Below, in pieces: positions 1 through 8,659 of a DNA stretch of 64,000 nt. The notes beneath the pieces are model-generated. The model was not told the origin of the DNA and did not search any database. It was given only the letters and a program-made list of their open reading frames with translations. The position numbers were made by a program, and so were the translations under genes. How positions within the stretch are numbered: the first letter of the stretch is position 1; every line of letters begins with the position of its first letter. Origin of the DNA: DAOUKH01 sp965219875 (lineage in GTDB: Bacteria; Chloroflexota; Dehalococcoidia; SHYB01); assembly GCA_965219875.1 (NCBI GenBank), contig CBDCOW010000005.1, positions 372,001 through 436,000 on the forward strand, read 5' to 3'.

Positions 1-1224
1 AAGGCTGTCGGGCCACGTGCCCAGCGTCACCGTAATCGAGGTCTCGCTTCCGTCGCGGTGAACGTCGATCGTCACGGCGTTGCCGGGGCGCTTGCCTTCT
101 AGGAAGGCCACTAAGTCGGAGGACCGCGCGATTTCGTCGCCGCCCGCGCCGACAATGACGTCGCCGGTCCGCAGGCCGCCCTGTTCGGCGGGGCTGTCCT
201 CTACGACATCGGTGATGTAGATTCCCGCGTCGGTCTCCACCCCGAGATCATTCGCCGTTTCCTCGTTGAGCGTCAGCAGCGTAACGCCGAGCCACGGGCG
301 GCCCGTCTCCATACCGGCGGCCATCCGCTCCAGAAGTTCGGCGATGCTGTTGCTGGGAACGGCGAACCCGATCGTGTCGCCGCCGCTCTCCGCCACCGCG
401 GTGTTGACCCCAATGACTTCGCCCCGCGAGTTCAACAGCGGGCCGCCCGAGCTGCCGGGGAAGATCGCTGCGTCCATCTGGATCATGCCCTCGATGGGGT
501 GGTGAATATCCGAGGGCAGGGTGCGGTTGACACCGCTCACGACGCCCACCGTGACCGAGCTTTGCAGGCCGTAGGGGCTGCCAATGGCGATGGCGAGCTG
601 CCCCGGCTCCACCAGGTCCGAGTCGCCCAGTCGCAGCGGTGCAATGCCCCGGACCCGCTCGGGATCGACGCGGACGACGGCAAGATCGTTCGAGAGGGCC
701 ATGCCGCTTACCTCGCCGCGGAGCCGGGTGCCGTCCTCGAGTATCACGGTGACCAACGGGGCTCCGGTCACGACGTGGCTATTGGTGATGAAGCGCCCGT
801 CTTCGTCGATGAGGAACGCCGATCCTTGCTCGCGCTGAAAGAAGGGGAAGATCTCGTCCCGTCTCTGGGTGACCTCGATCTGGGCCACCGCGGAGACCGA
901 CCGGTCGTAGACGGCTTGGACGATCTCTTCGTCGAAGGCTTCGATCTTGGCCGAGGCGGGCAGCGAGAACGTGGTGTCGCCGCGTTCGGGCAGGACGGCG
1001 CCCGCCGCGACCCCTACCGCGAGCGCGACCAAGGCGACCCCGGCGAACAGCCAGCGGCCGCGCGCCGACTCGCGGGTGTCCGTTGGGACGTTGCCGGTCC
1101 GGGCCTCGGCCCAACGCGGCTGCGCGTACTGCTGCTCCGGCGTCTCCGCGGGGCGGAACGGATCGGAGGCGGGGCCGTCTAGATCCCCGCCGGAGCGTTC
1201 ATCGTCCTGATCGTCGTAGGCCAT
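1..1224 (-). CDS. HtrA/DegP-type serine protease with PDZ domain (3' end outside window)
   Basis: Membrane-anchored S1C serine protease for envelope protein quality control. An acidic cytosolic N-terminus is followed by one membrane segment near residues 46-66. The trypsin-like domain has the catalytic triad His150 (in TNSHVV), Asp180 (in SNDLAVV) and Ser259 (in PGSSGGPLL, where the family usually has GNSGGP). A PDZ domain follows from about residue 310 (PAEQGGLRTGDVI). The frame stays open to the window edge, so the C-terminus is missing. The ATG at 1224 is the only well-placed start. It is divergent from the two-component pair at 1369, which fits a stress-response pairing. Family assignment is firm; the substrate is unknown. 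Confidence 0.93.
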   Translation of the reverse strand, partial: MAYDDQDDERSGGDLDGPASDPFRPAETPEQQYAQPRWAEARTGNVPTDTRESARGRWLFAGVALVALAVGVAAGAVLPERGDTTFSLPASAKIEAFDEEIVQAVYDRSVSAVAQIEVTQRRDEIFPFFQREQGSAFLIDEDGRFITNSHVVTGAPLVTVILEDGTRLRGEVSGMALSNDLAVVRVDPERVRGIAPLRLGDSDLVEPGQLAIAIGSPYGLQSSVTVGVVSGVNRTLPSDIHHPIEGMIQMDAAIFPGSSGGPLLNSRGEVIGVNTAVAESGGDTIGFAVPSNSIAELLERMAAGMETGRPWLGVTLLTLNEETANDLGVETDAGIYITDVVEDSPAEQGGLRTGDVIVGAGGDEIARSSDLVAFLEGKRPGNAVTIDVHRDGSETSITVTLGTWPDSL

Positions 1225-1368
1225 GCCGTCTCACTGGCGCGGGCCGCCGCGCCGTCACGGCAAGTATAGACGCCGCGTCCGGCCCCGTGGCCTCGGTGCC
1301 ACGATACGCACCCCACGCTTTGAAATACATTAGAGCGCCCTCGGCTGTTCGTGTATGCTCCTTCTGCG

Positions 1369-2046
1369 ATGCATATTCTCGTGGTAGAGGACGATCCGCG
1401 GCTGGCCGACCTGATCGCTCAGGCGCTCAAGGAAGAGGGGCACGTCGCCGAAATCGCCAGTGACGGCGAGGAAGGCTACGACCTCGGCGGCGCCGGCGCC
1501 TACGACGCGATCATCCTCGACCTGATGCTGCCCAAGATGCCTGGGATGGAAGTAGCCCGCGCCCTTCGCGCCGACAAGATCGACACGCCCATCCTGATGT
1601 TGACCGCCCGCGGCGAAATCGCCGACCGCGTCGAGGGTCTCGACGCCGGAGCCGACGACTACCTCGTCAAGCCTTTCGCGCTGGAAGAGCTCTTCGCCCG
1701 GATCCGCGCCCTTGGCCGCCGCAAGATCGACCCCCGCGACCCGACCAAGATCGAGGCCGCGGGCCTCACCCTCGACCTGCAATCAAGGGAGGTCGTCCTC
1801 GACGGCTCCGCGATCGATCTCACTCCGAAGGAGTTTGCCCTCCTTGAACACCTGATGCGGAATCCGGGCGCGGTCCAGAGCCGCGAGCGAATCGCCGATA
1901 GAGTCTGGGGGCTCGCTTCGGACGTAACACTCAACGTGGTGGACTTGTACATACACTACTTGCGGAACAAACTCTCGGCCGGCGGCGGCAAGAACCTGAT
2001 TCGCACCGTCCGCGGCGTGGGCTACGTCCTGAAGGAAGCCGCCTAG
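1369..2046 (+). CDS. OmpR/PhoB-family response regulator
   Basis: A 225-residue DNA-binding response regulator. The receiver domain (about residues 1-115) has the acidic pair Asp8/Asp9, phospho-acceptor Asp51 in ILDLMLP, and the switch Lys in YLVKPF. The winged-helix output domain (about residues 125-220) shows the typical LTPKEFALLEHL and RTVRGVGY blocks. An in-frame GTG lies six codons upstream at 1351, but the ATG at 1369 begins directly at the conserved MHILVVEDD strand and is preferred. It is followed after 15 bases by its cognate kinase. Confidence 0.95.
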   Translation: MHILVVEDDPRLADLIAQALKEEGHVAEIASDGEEGYDLGGAGAYDAIILDLMLPKMPGMEVARALRADKIDTPILMLTARGEIADRVEGLDAGADDYLVKPFALEELFARIRALGRRKIDPRDPTKIEAAGLTLDLQSREVVLDGSAIDLTPKEFALLEHLMRNPGAVQSRERIADRVWGLASDVTLNVVDLYIHYLRNKLSAGGGKNLIRTVRGVGYVLKEAA

Positions 2047-2061
2047 CCGGCGGAGGCCACG

Positions 2062-3393
2062 ATGTTCAACGCCATACGTCTTCGCCTGTTGGGCTGGAAC
2101 TTCGTCGTGTTCGCCGCGCTGCTGGTGGGCTTGGGGGTGGGCATCTTCTACATGACGGCGCGCACCCTCAACGGCGAGGTCAACGCCAACCTGCGGGAGG
2201 GCGCCGCCCACGCGCTTCGGGACTTCTCAGCGACTCCCGGCTTCCCGACGATCATGCCGCAGGGCGGCTATCCCGGTGATGTCTTCTACCTGAGCGTCGA
2301 CACTTCGGGGCAGCTGGCGCAGAACCCGCAGCGCCTGGCCGTCGATTCATCGCCCGATCCCCACGGTGTGCTGCAGGCGCTTCAGGGACATACGCACTAC
2401 AGCAACGTCGAGATCAACAACCAGACCGTGCGGCTGCTCTCCGTTGCGGTAGTCACCAGAGACGGGCGGCCGCTCGGCGTGCTGCAGGTGGGGCAGTCCA
2501 TTGAGTCGCAGCAAAGAGCGCTCGTCGAGCTGGCATGGATCCTCGCCGGCTCGGAAATGGGCGCGCTGACGCTGGCACTCGTCGGCGGCTGGTTCCTCGC
2601 CAACCGGGCGCTCATCCCCACGAGGCGCGCCTTTGAGCGTCAGCGCCGCTTCGTCGCCGACGCGTCGCACGAACTCCGCACGCCGCTCACGCTCATCAGG
2701 GGCAATGCCGAGCTGATCCGGCGTCACCGAGGCCAGACAATCGAGGAGAACGCGCACCTCGTCGACGGCATCGTGGACGAGGCGGAATACCTGAGCGACA
2801 TGGTTACGTCCCTCCTGACGCTGGAGCATTCGGACGGAGGCCGGCTGGCGCTTCGGGAAGACACCGTTGACCTGTCCAACCTTGTCCGGCAGGTAGGCGG
2901 CGACACGCACCCGCTCGCCGAGATGCGCGGCCTCACCCTCGAATGCGCCGCGCCTTCCTTCGCCGTCACCGCGCAGGGGGACCGGGAGCGGCTGCGACAG
3001 ACGCTGCTCGCCCTGGTGGACAACGCGCTCAAGTACACGCCTCCCGGCGGGCGCATCGAGTTGCGCCTCGACTTCAACGGGAGCGAGGCGAGTATCGCGG
3101 TGTCCGACACGGGTCTCGGCATTCAGCCGGAGCACCTGCCCCACGTCTTCGACCGCTTCTACCGAGTCGACGCGGCGCGGCGGGAGCCTGGCGGCTCGGG
3201 GCTCGGACTTTCCATCGCCAAGGCGCTGGTCGAGGCCCACGGCGGCTCGATCGAGCTTGAAAGCCCCGAGGGCGGCGGCGTGACCGCGACCGTCCGCCTG
3301 GCGGCGCTGCGCAGCGAGCCGGAGGGTGCCCCTTCGGACGAGGCGTCCAAAGAGGACACGGCCGCAGTGGCGACCACGCTCGACGTGCCGTAG
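2062..3393 (+). CDS. Sensor histidine kinase
   Basis: A 443-residue membrane sensor kinase that pairs with the upstream response regulator; the genes are 15 bases apart with GGAGG before the ATG. Two membrane segments (about residues 10-32 and 152-178) enclose an extracytoplasmic sensor region. The dimerisation/phosphotransfer helix carries His203 in ASHELRTPLT. The ATPase domain has the N box (LVDNALKYTPPGG), G1 (DTGLGI), F box (DRFYRVD) and G2 (GSGLGLSI). There is little room for a HAMP linker. The signal sensed is unknown; the divergent HtrA gene suggests envelope stress, which is inference. Confidence 0.94.
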   Translation: MFNAIRLRLLGWNFVVFAALLVGLGVGIFYMTARTLNGEVNANLREGAAHALRDFSATPGFPTIMPQGGYPGDVFYLSVDTSGQLAQNPQRLAVDSSPDPHGVLQALQGHTHYSNVEINNQTVRLLSVAVVTRDGRPLGVLQVGQSIESQQRALVELAWILAGSEMGALTLALVGGWFLANRALIPTRRAFERQRRFVADASHELRTPLTLIRGNAELIRRHRGQTIEENAHLVDGIVDEAEYLSDMVTSLLTLEHSDGGRLALREDTVDLSNLVRQVGGDTHPLAEMRGLTLECAAPSFAVTAQGDRERLRQTLLALVDNALKYTPPGGRIELRLDFNGSEASIAVSDTGLGIQPEHLPHVFDRFYRVDAARREPGGSGLGLSIAKALVEAHGGSIELESPEGGGVTATVRLAALRSEPEGAPSDEASKEDTAAVATTLDVP

Positions 3394-3439
3394 GGGGCCA
3401 GGTAGAGGCCGGAGTAGGCGCCCTCCGGTCGCCGACGCT

Positions 3440-3483
3440 CCAGCGGCGCGTGCCCTCTCTCAGCCCCCCAGAGCGGGAGAGTC
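3440..3483. repeat. Dispersed hairpin repeat, family B, copy 1
   Basis: A GC-rich segment with the string GCCCTCTCTCAG and a C-run facing a G-run (CCCCCC / GCGGGAGAG). Related copies occur at 42182-42213 and 48273-48305. The copy at 48 kb shares the flanking AGCGGCGCG as well. It lies between the kinase and the convergent CoA-transferase gene. Confidence 0.6.
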
Positions 3484-3518
3484 TAAGCCGCTTCCCCTGT
3501 GGGACAGAGGTTTGGACG

Positions 3519-4733
3519 CTAGTGAAAGACCCCCTGGTCCATGAGGGGGACCCACTCTTCGTCGGGGACGTGGAGCAACTCGGTTAGGACGTATTCGGTG
3601 TGCTGGCCGAGCAGCGGGGCCTCGGAGTAGGGGTCGGTGTCGGCGTCGGAGGCGATGACCGGGGTCTGGCGGCGGGTCTTGTAGTCACCGATTTCGAGAT
3701 GCTCGAAGTGCTTGTAGAACTTGCGGGCGGCGAGCTGCTTGTCCTCATCGAGGTCGGCGCCGTCGGAGACGACGCCCGCGGGCACCCCCACCGCCTGCAG
3801 CGACTCCATCACCGCTTGCGGCGAGCGGCCCCGCGTCCATTCGCCGAGGCGCTCGTCGATCTCGCGGCGGCGTTCGAGGCGCCCCGCCAGCGTGGCGAAG
3901 CGGTCGTCGCGCAGCGCCTCGTCGCCGACGACCTCCACGAGCGCCCGCCACTGCTCGTCGGTGAAGACGGAGATCACGCACCAGCGGTCGTCGCCGGCGC
4001 AGGCGTAGGCGTTGTGAGGCGCGGCGTAGGTCGAGTCGTTGCCGCGACGGCCGGCATCGCGCTGGTTGAAGGAGTAGTCAAGCACGGCGGGGCCGAGGAA
4101 GTGGATGCCCCCCTCGACCTGGGCCATGTCGATGTGCTGCCCCTCGCCGGTGCGGCGGCGGTGGTCGAGGGCGCCCATCAGCGCCGAGATCGCCAGCGGC
4201 GGCCCGATGAAGTCGGTGTAAGCCACCGCGCCGAAGGGGGAGCGTTCGGGGAAGCCGGTGATGTTGCAGAACCCGGCGAAGCCCTGGATGTGGAAGCCGA
4301 GGCCGTGATAGTGGGCCAGCGGCCCCGTCGCCCCCATGGACGACATGCTGATCATGATGACGTTCTCGTTGAGCTTGACGATGTCCTCGTAGGCCAGGCC
4401 CCAGTTGCCCATCGCGTCGGGGGCGAAGTTCTCCACGACGATGTCGCACCAGGCGATGAGCTTCTTGGCGATGTCGCGGGCCTCGGGCTTCGTCATGTTC
4501 AACGCGATGCTGAGCTTGCTGGAGTTCATCGCGGCGTAGACGGCGCTACGGTTGATGCCGGGCTTGCGGTCCTTGTAGGGCTGGAAGGTGCGCATGGCGT
4601 CGACGCGGCGCGCGCTCTCGACCTTGACCACCGTGGCCCCGTTGTCCGCGAGATAGCGGGCGGTGAACGGCCCGGCGATGGCCCAGGTGAAGTCGACGAC
4701 CTTGAGCCCTTCGAGCATCCGAGGCTTGTTCAC
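3519..4733 (-). CDS. CaiB/BaiF-family CoA-transferase
   Basis: A 404-residue type III CoA-transferase, which moves CoA between acyl groups through an Asp-bound mixed anhydride. The N-terminal Rossmann-like part opens with LEGLKVVDFTWAIAGPF and ADNGATVVKVES. The probable catalytic Asp lies in GAVAYTDFIGPP, and the distal block is GEGQHIDMAQVE. It starts with GTG at 4733, sharing one base with the TAG stop of the upstream CoA-transferase, so the two are translationally coupled and may form a heteromer. It is most similar in motif pattern to the copy at 16575 (shared TDF and GYGTQ/GLGFHIQ-type region). The substrate cannot be read from sequence. Confidence 0.93.
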   Translation of the reverse strand: MNKPRMLEGLKVVDFTWAIAGPFTARYLADNGATVVKVESARRVDAMRTFQPYKDRKPGINRSAVYAAMNSSKLSIALNMTKPEARDIAKKLIAWCDIVVENFAPDAMGNWGLAYEDIVKLNENVIMISMSSMGATGPLAHYHGLGFHIQGFAGFCNITGFPERSPFGAVAYTDFIGPPLAISALMGALDHRRRTGEGQHIDMAQVEGGIHFLGPAVLDYSFNQRDAGRRGNDSTYAAPHNAYACAGDDRWCVISVFTDEQWRALVEVVGDEALRDDRFATLAGRLERRREIDERLGEWTRGRSPQAVMESLQAVGVPAGVVSDGADLDEDKQLAARKFYKHFEHLEIGDYKTRRQTPVIASDADTDPYSEAPLLGQHTEYVLTELLHVPDEEWVPLMDQGVFH

Positions 4734-5980
4734 TAGACCACCCCCGCCTCGCGGAAGGCGATGAGCCGCTCGGTGGAGAGGCCCAACTCGTCGACGTAGA
4801 TCTCCGCGTTGTGCTCGCCGATCAGCGGCGCCCGGCCGCGGACGCGCACCGGCGTCCTCTCGCTCTTCCAGTAGGCGCCGGGGTATTTGGCAGAGCGGCC
4901 CAGCTCGGGATGCTCGATCTCCTGGAAGTAGTCGCGGGCGGTGAACTGGGAATCGGACATCATGTCGCCGACGGTGTTCACCGGATAGAGCATCAGCCCG
5001 CGCTCGATGGCGCCGCGCACGAGCTCACTCTTGGTGTGAGTGCGGAAGAACTCGCTGAACTGGACGTTCCACACGTCGATCATCTCGGGCGTTATGTCGT
5101 TCATGTCGATCTCGGCCCACTTGACGTCCCGCAGACCCGTGTCCTGGCCGTCCTCTTCGGCCCAGTCGATGATGCGGTGGGTGCGGCGGCCCACCGGTTG
5201 GCCGGTGAAGAGCCGCCAGGCGGCGTAGCCGTCCTTGCACGGCCAGATGATCTGCATCTGGACGTCGCCGCGCCGCATCGCGGGTCCGACACGGTTGGTG
5301 CCGCGCTTGCCCTCGATGAGCCAGTGCTGGAGCACGGGGTCGACGATGAGCATGATGGCCTCTTGGATGGAGAGGTCCAGGCGCTGCCCGCCGCCACCGT
5401 TCTCGCGGTGGTGGTAGGCGGTGAGGGTGGCCGCCGCGCCGTAGGCTCCGCCGTGGTTGTACGCCTGATCGAGGCTCATCCGGATCGGCGGCGAGTCGGG
5501 GTAGCCGTTCTCCGACATGAACCCGCCCAGCGCCATGAGCACGATGTCCGAGTCCACGTAGTCCCGGTACGGCCCCTCCTGCCCGAAGGGCGTGATCGAC
5601 GTCATGATCAGGTCGGGTCTAACCTTGCGCAGCTCGGCGTAGCTCAGGCCGAGGCCCTCAAGGTAGCCGGGGTCGAATGACTCGAGCAGGATGTCGGCCT
5701 TCTCGACCAAGTGGCGGAGGATGCCCCGTCCGTCCGCGCTCTCGATGTTGAGCGTGATGCCCCGCTTGCTGGTGTTATAGGCGAGCCAGGTGAGGCTGCG
5801 GTTGCGGTCGGGAACGTCGCCGGCGAAGGGGCCGCGGTCGCGGTCGGGGTCGCCGCCGGGCGGCTCGATCTTGACGACGTCGCAGCCCATGTCGCCCAGC
5901 ACCTTGCCGCAGAAGTGCCCGCGGATGTTGGTCAGGTCGAGGACCCGCAGCGGGGGCAGGGGGTTCGCGGCGGAGGGCAT
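4733..5980 (-). CDS. CaiB/BaiF-family CoA-transferase
   Basis: A 415-residue type III CoA-transferase. It opens LPPLRVLDLTNIRGHFCGKVLG and continues with GCDVVKIEPPGGD, the usual CoA-binding N-terminal lobe. The segment where the family's catalytic Asp falls reads RMSLDQAYNHGG, and the following block is GGGQRLDLSIQE. It overlaps the next CoA-transferase gene by one base, which points to coordinated expression of two different subunits or isozymes. It heads a leftward block after two MaoC-fold genes, a setting expected for acyl-CoA activation and hydration. The substrate is unknown. Confidence 0.93.
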   Translation of the reverse strand: MPSAANPLPPLRVLDLTNIRGHFCGKVLGDMGCDVVKIEPPGGDPDRDRGPFAGDVPDRNRSLTWLAYNTSKRGITLNIESADGRGILRHLVEKADILLESFDPGYLEGLGLSYAELRKVRPDLIMTSITPFGQEGPYRDYVDSDIVLMALGGFMSENGYPDSPPIRMSLDQAYNHGGAYGAAATLTAYHHRENGGGGQRLDLSIQEAIMLIVDPVLQHWLIEGKRGTNRVGPAMRRGDVQMQIIWPCKDGYAAWRLFTGQPVGRRTHRIIDWAEEDGQDTGLRDVKWAEIDMNDITPEMIDVWNVQFSEFFRTHTKSELVRGAIERGLMLYPVNTVGDMMSDSQFTARDYFQEIEHPELGRSAKYPGAYWKSERTPVRVRGRAPLIGEHNAEIYVDELGLSTERLIAFREAGVV

Positions 5981-5990
5981 GTGGGCGGGT

Positions 5991-6413
5991 CTAGGGCAGC
6001 GAGACCGTCGCCGAGCCCGGCGTGGTCTTCTTCCCCGCCGCGTTCTCGACCCAGACGTCGAGATCGACGAGCTTCTCGCCGCCCTCCTCGCGCTTGGCCT
6101 TCACCACGCCCTTGGCGGTCAGCGTCTCGTTGACCGGGTCCATGCCGCGGAAAGAGACCTCGAGCCGGCTTACCCAGCCCGCGCCGCCACGCCAGGCGTC
6201 GATCATGTTCGCGATGTAGGCCAGCTTCAGGTTGCCCATGACGATGGCGTCGGGCAGCTTGGCCACGTTTTTGGAGAAGTCGGGGTCCATGTGGATCATG
6301 ACGAACTCGTTGTTGGCCGCGGCGAAGCGGTTCAGCTCCATGTAGCCCGCCTTCACCGAGTAGGGTTCGAGCTCGTCGCCTTCTTGAACGTCGTCGAATG
6401 TGCGCGCCGTCAT
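5991..6413 (-). CDS. MaoC-like (hot-dog fold) acyl dehydratase
   Basis: A 140-residue single hot-dog protein. Features include FDDVQEGDELEPYSVKAG at the start, FAAANNEFVMIHMDPDF (the position of the catalytic Asp/His pair of R-hydratases), and GNLKLAYIANMIDAWRGG. It lies 29 bases downstream of a second MaoC-type gene and directly upstream of two CoA-transferase genes. The pair probably forms a two-component enoyl-CoA hydratase. The fold call is firm; the substrate is inferred only as an acyl-CoA. Confidence 0.85.
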   Translation of the reverse strand: MTARTFDDVQEGDELEPYSVKAGYMELNRFAAANNEFVMIHMDPDFSKNVAKLPDAIVMGNLKLAYIANMIDAWRGGAGWVSRLEVSFRGMDPVNETLTAKGVVKAKREEGGEKLVDLDVWVENAAGKKTTPGSATVSLP

Positions 6414-6441
6414 ATCGTTGCTCTCCGGAGGCGTCCCGCGC

Positions 6442-6936
6442 CTAGCCGTTGAGGTCCTCCTTGCCGTACATCCAGATGAGGGTCATGCGGGACGTGAGCA
6501 CGTCCGCGCCGTCCTGGTTGATGAAGTTGCCCTCGAAGGTGACGAGGAGCATCGCGCCGCCGTCGTCACGCGGGCTTTCCTTGAGGTTCGCCAGCTTGCC
6601 CCGGCCGGTGAGCCGGTCGCCGGGCCGGATGGGCGCCTTGCGGATGTATTCGAGCCCACCGTTGAGTCCCACGCGGTACTTGGGCAGCGCGTTCTTGACC
6701 TTGTCGTAGATGCCGCCGCTGAAGCCGAGGCGCGTCCCGAAGCTGGGCGGCGCGATGATCGAGCCGTACTCGGAAGCGGCGCCGGTGGCCTCGTCGTAGT
6801 ACGCTGGACTCGGCTTGTTGGGCCACGCGATGGCGGTGGCGAAGTTCTGTATATCGTGCTTCTCGATCTCAATGACGATGGGGTCGGACTCGACGCCTTT
6901 AAGCGCCTCGGCATCGGGGGTAATCACCAGGGGCAT
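6442..6936 (-). CDS. MaoC-like N-terminal (FAS1-type) dehydratase domain protein
   Basis: A 164-residue hot-dog protein of the type that partners with a MaoC C-terminal-like subunit. It contains IEKHDIQNFATAIAWPN, a central IIAPPSFGTRLGF segment, and RPGDRLTGRGKLANLKE before the final strands. The frame is open farther upstream, but the ATG at 6936 is preceded by a strong AAAGGAGAGG ribosome binding site, and homology starts there. It is followed by the second hot-dog gene and two CoA-transferases. Heterodimer formation with the downstream gene is inferred. Confidence 0.85.
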   Translation of the reverse strand: MPLVITPDAEALKGVESDPIVIEIEKHDIQNFATAIAWPNKPSPAYYDEATGAASEYGSIIAPPSFGTRLGFSGGIYDKVKNALPKYRVGLNGGLEYIRKAPIRPGDRLTGRGKLANLKESPRDDGGAMLLVTFEGNFINQDGADVLTSRMTLIWMYGKEDLNG

Positions 6937-7101
6937 GGGGCCTCTCCTTTCGCAACGCGGCCCATGATAGCCCGCGGGAGAGGCGACGGGCAAGGAAGGT
7001 GGCGGGGCGGTAGCGTTGCGGCATCCCGAGGATCGTGTACGCGGCACTCGCCAATCCCAACGCGCAATGCCGGGCGTCAGTATCGGCCCGGAAGCCGGGG
7101 C

Positions 7102-7434
7102 TTAGGGCACTCGGAACCGGTTCAAGAAGCCTAGCTTTGGAGTGCCTGCGGGGCCGGCGTGAAGGCCTTGGAGGAATTCCTGTTCGCCCTCCGCCAGTTG
7201 CTTCAGCGCTGCTTCGGGCAAGTCCATGATCTCCCGAAGTTCCTTGAGTCGCTGCGGAAGGGTCCGCGCAACCTCCTTGCGCGCCGGGCCTAGGCCTTGA
7301 ATCACTTCGAGGATGGCTTGGGAGAGCACGGAAAGCGCGGCAAAATGCGCGTAGCGTTCGTTCGCTTCAACGGCTTTCCGCAGGTTGGCTCCGGCGATCT
7401 TCAGGGCCTGCAGGGTCTCAGCGTCTCGTGCCAC
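7102..7434 (-). CDS. Hypothetical protein, helical
   Basis: A 110-residue protein of unrecognised family. It is almost entirely predicted helix, rich in Ala, Leu and Glu (LRKAVEANERYAHFAAL, RLKELREIMDLPEAALKQL), with no membrane segment, signal peptide or cysteine cluster. It lies 25 bases after another small unknown gene in the same direction, so the two may be cotranscribed. Coding support comes from GC-rich third positions and the tandem arrangement. No function is assigned. Confidence 0.55.
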   Translation of the reverse strand: MARDAETLQALKIAGANLRKAVEANERYAHFAALSVLSQAILEVIQGLGPARKEVARTLPQRLKELREIMDLPEAALKQLAEGEQEFLQGLHAGPAGTPKLGFLNRFRVP

Positions 7435-7459
7435 GTTGTTCCTTCCTTTGGCAGGGCGG

Positions 7460-7723
7460 TTAGTTGCGGCGGAGGTAGAGCAGGAACTCTTCCTTGCCGA
7501 CTTCGCGGCCTTCTTTCAGGCAAAGGATCGCGTACTGGCTAAACATGCGGGCAAGGCCGGCGTTGGTGATCGCCTCGGAGCCGAAGGTTACCTTGGGCGT
7601 CGAGTCCGAGAAGTCGATGGCGAAGCGCTGCTTGTCGTCGTGGTCCACCTCGAAGTCGATCGTTACCCCTGACGAGGCTTCGATCTTTTCCTTCAAGCGC
7701 GTGATGAATTCCGTGTCGTCCAT
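7460..7723 (-). CDS. Hypothetical protein
   Basis: An 87-residue soluble protein of unrecognised family. The frame is open for another 500 bases upstream, but that region is antisense to the ABC transporter gene; the ATG at 7723 (MDDTEFITRLKEKI) is the sensible start. The composition is ordinary and charged, ending KEEFLLYLRRN. It is divergent from the ABC ATPase gene at 7850 and 25 bases upstream of the next small unknown gene. Confidence 0.6.
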   Translation of the reverse strand: MDDTEFITRLKEKIEASSGVTIDFEVDHDDKQRFAIDFSDSTPKVTFGSEAITNAGLARMFSQYAILCLKEGREVGKEEFLLYLRRN

Positions 7724-7849
7724 GACCGCCGCCGGCCCCCGCGGGGCCTCCCCGCACAGTACCACATCGAGGCCCCGTGCTAGAATTGCCCCGCCCAACC
7801 GCCTGCGCCCTTCAGAGGGCCGGAAGACGAGAGCGGAGGCGTCCGGGAC

Positions 7850-8659
7850 ATGGACGCGAACGCGAACCCAAGAGAGGCCGACTCCCACGTGACGGTGCGG
7901 GGGGTCGGCGTTCGCTATCCGTCGCGGAACGGCGGCGTGGAGGCGCTCCGCGGCGCGAGCTTCGAGGCGGCGCTCGGCGAGTTCGTCGCCGTCGTGGGGG
8001 CGAGCGGCTGCGGCAAGACGACGCTGCTGCGGGCCGTCGGCGGCCTGCTCGCGCCCACCGAGGGCATGATCAAGATCAGCGGCGCGCCGCCGAAAGCGGC
8101 GCAGGCCCGCAAGGCCATCGGCTTCGTCTTCCAAGACCCCGCGCTGCTCCCCTGGCTCGACGTGGAGCGCAACGTGCGGCTCGCCGTCGAGATCAACGGC
8201 GGCGGGCGTGACGGCGGCCATGCCGCCGTCCGGTCCGTGGACCTTGTGGGGCTCGGCGACTTCCGCCGCTTCTACCCGAGACAGCTTTCGGGAGGGATGA
8301 AACAGCGCGCCGCCCTCGCCCGGGCGCTGGTCATCGGCCCCGAGTTGCTACTGCTCGACGAGCCGCTGGGCGCCCTGGACGAGATCACGCGGGCCGCAAT
8401 GCGCTACGAGATCCTGCGCCTGTGGGAACGATCGGGGGCCACGGCGATCATGGTGACGCATAGCATCGTCGAAGCAGTCGCGATGGCGGACAGGGTGCTC
8501 GTCATGGACGGCCCCCCCGGACGCATCGCCGCGGCCGTTTCCATCGGCCTGCCTCGTCCCCGCGAGACCGCCATCGAACGGAGCGGCGAGTTCCTCAGTT
8601 ACGTCGATCAGGTGCAGCGCCTCTTGGCGCGGGGGGCGGCATATGGACCGACCGCTTGA
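7850..8659 (+). CDS. ABC transporter ATP-binding protein, nitrate/sulfonate/taurine type
   Basis: A 269-residue ATPase of an importer. Walker A is GASGCGKTT with Lys56, the Q-loop is VFQDPALLPWL, the signature is LSGGMKQR, Walker B is LLLLDEPLGALDE, and the switch His lies in VTHSIVEA. The WL after the Q-loop and the DEITR after Walker B are typical of SsuB/TauB/NrtD proteins. It overlaps the permease gene by 17 bases. No periplasmic binding protein is encoded in the window, so substrate specificity is unassigned. The downstream cupin suggests an organosulfur role (inference). Confidence 0.92.
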   Translation: MDANANPREADSHVTVRGVGVRYPSRNGGVEALRGASFEAALGEFVAVVGASGCGKTTLLRAVGGLLAPTEGMIKISGAPPKAAQARKAIGFVFQDPALLPWLDVERNVRLAVEINGGGRDGGHAAVRSVDLVGLGDFRRFYPRQLSGGMKQRAALARALVIGPELLLLDEPLGALDEITRAAMRYEILRLWERSGATAIMVTHSIVEAVAMADRVLVMDGPPGRIAAAVSIGLPRPRETAIERSGEFLSYVDQVQRLLARGAAYGPTA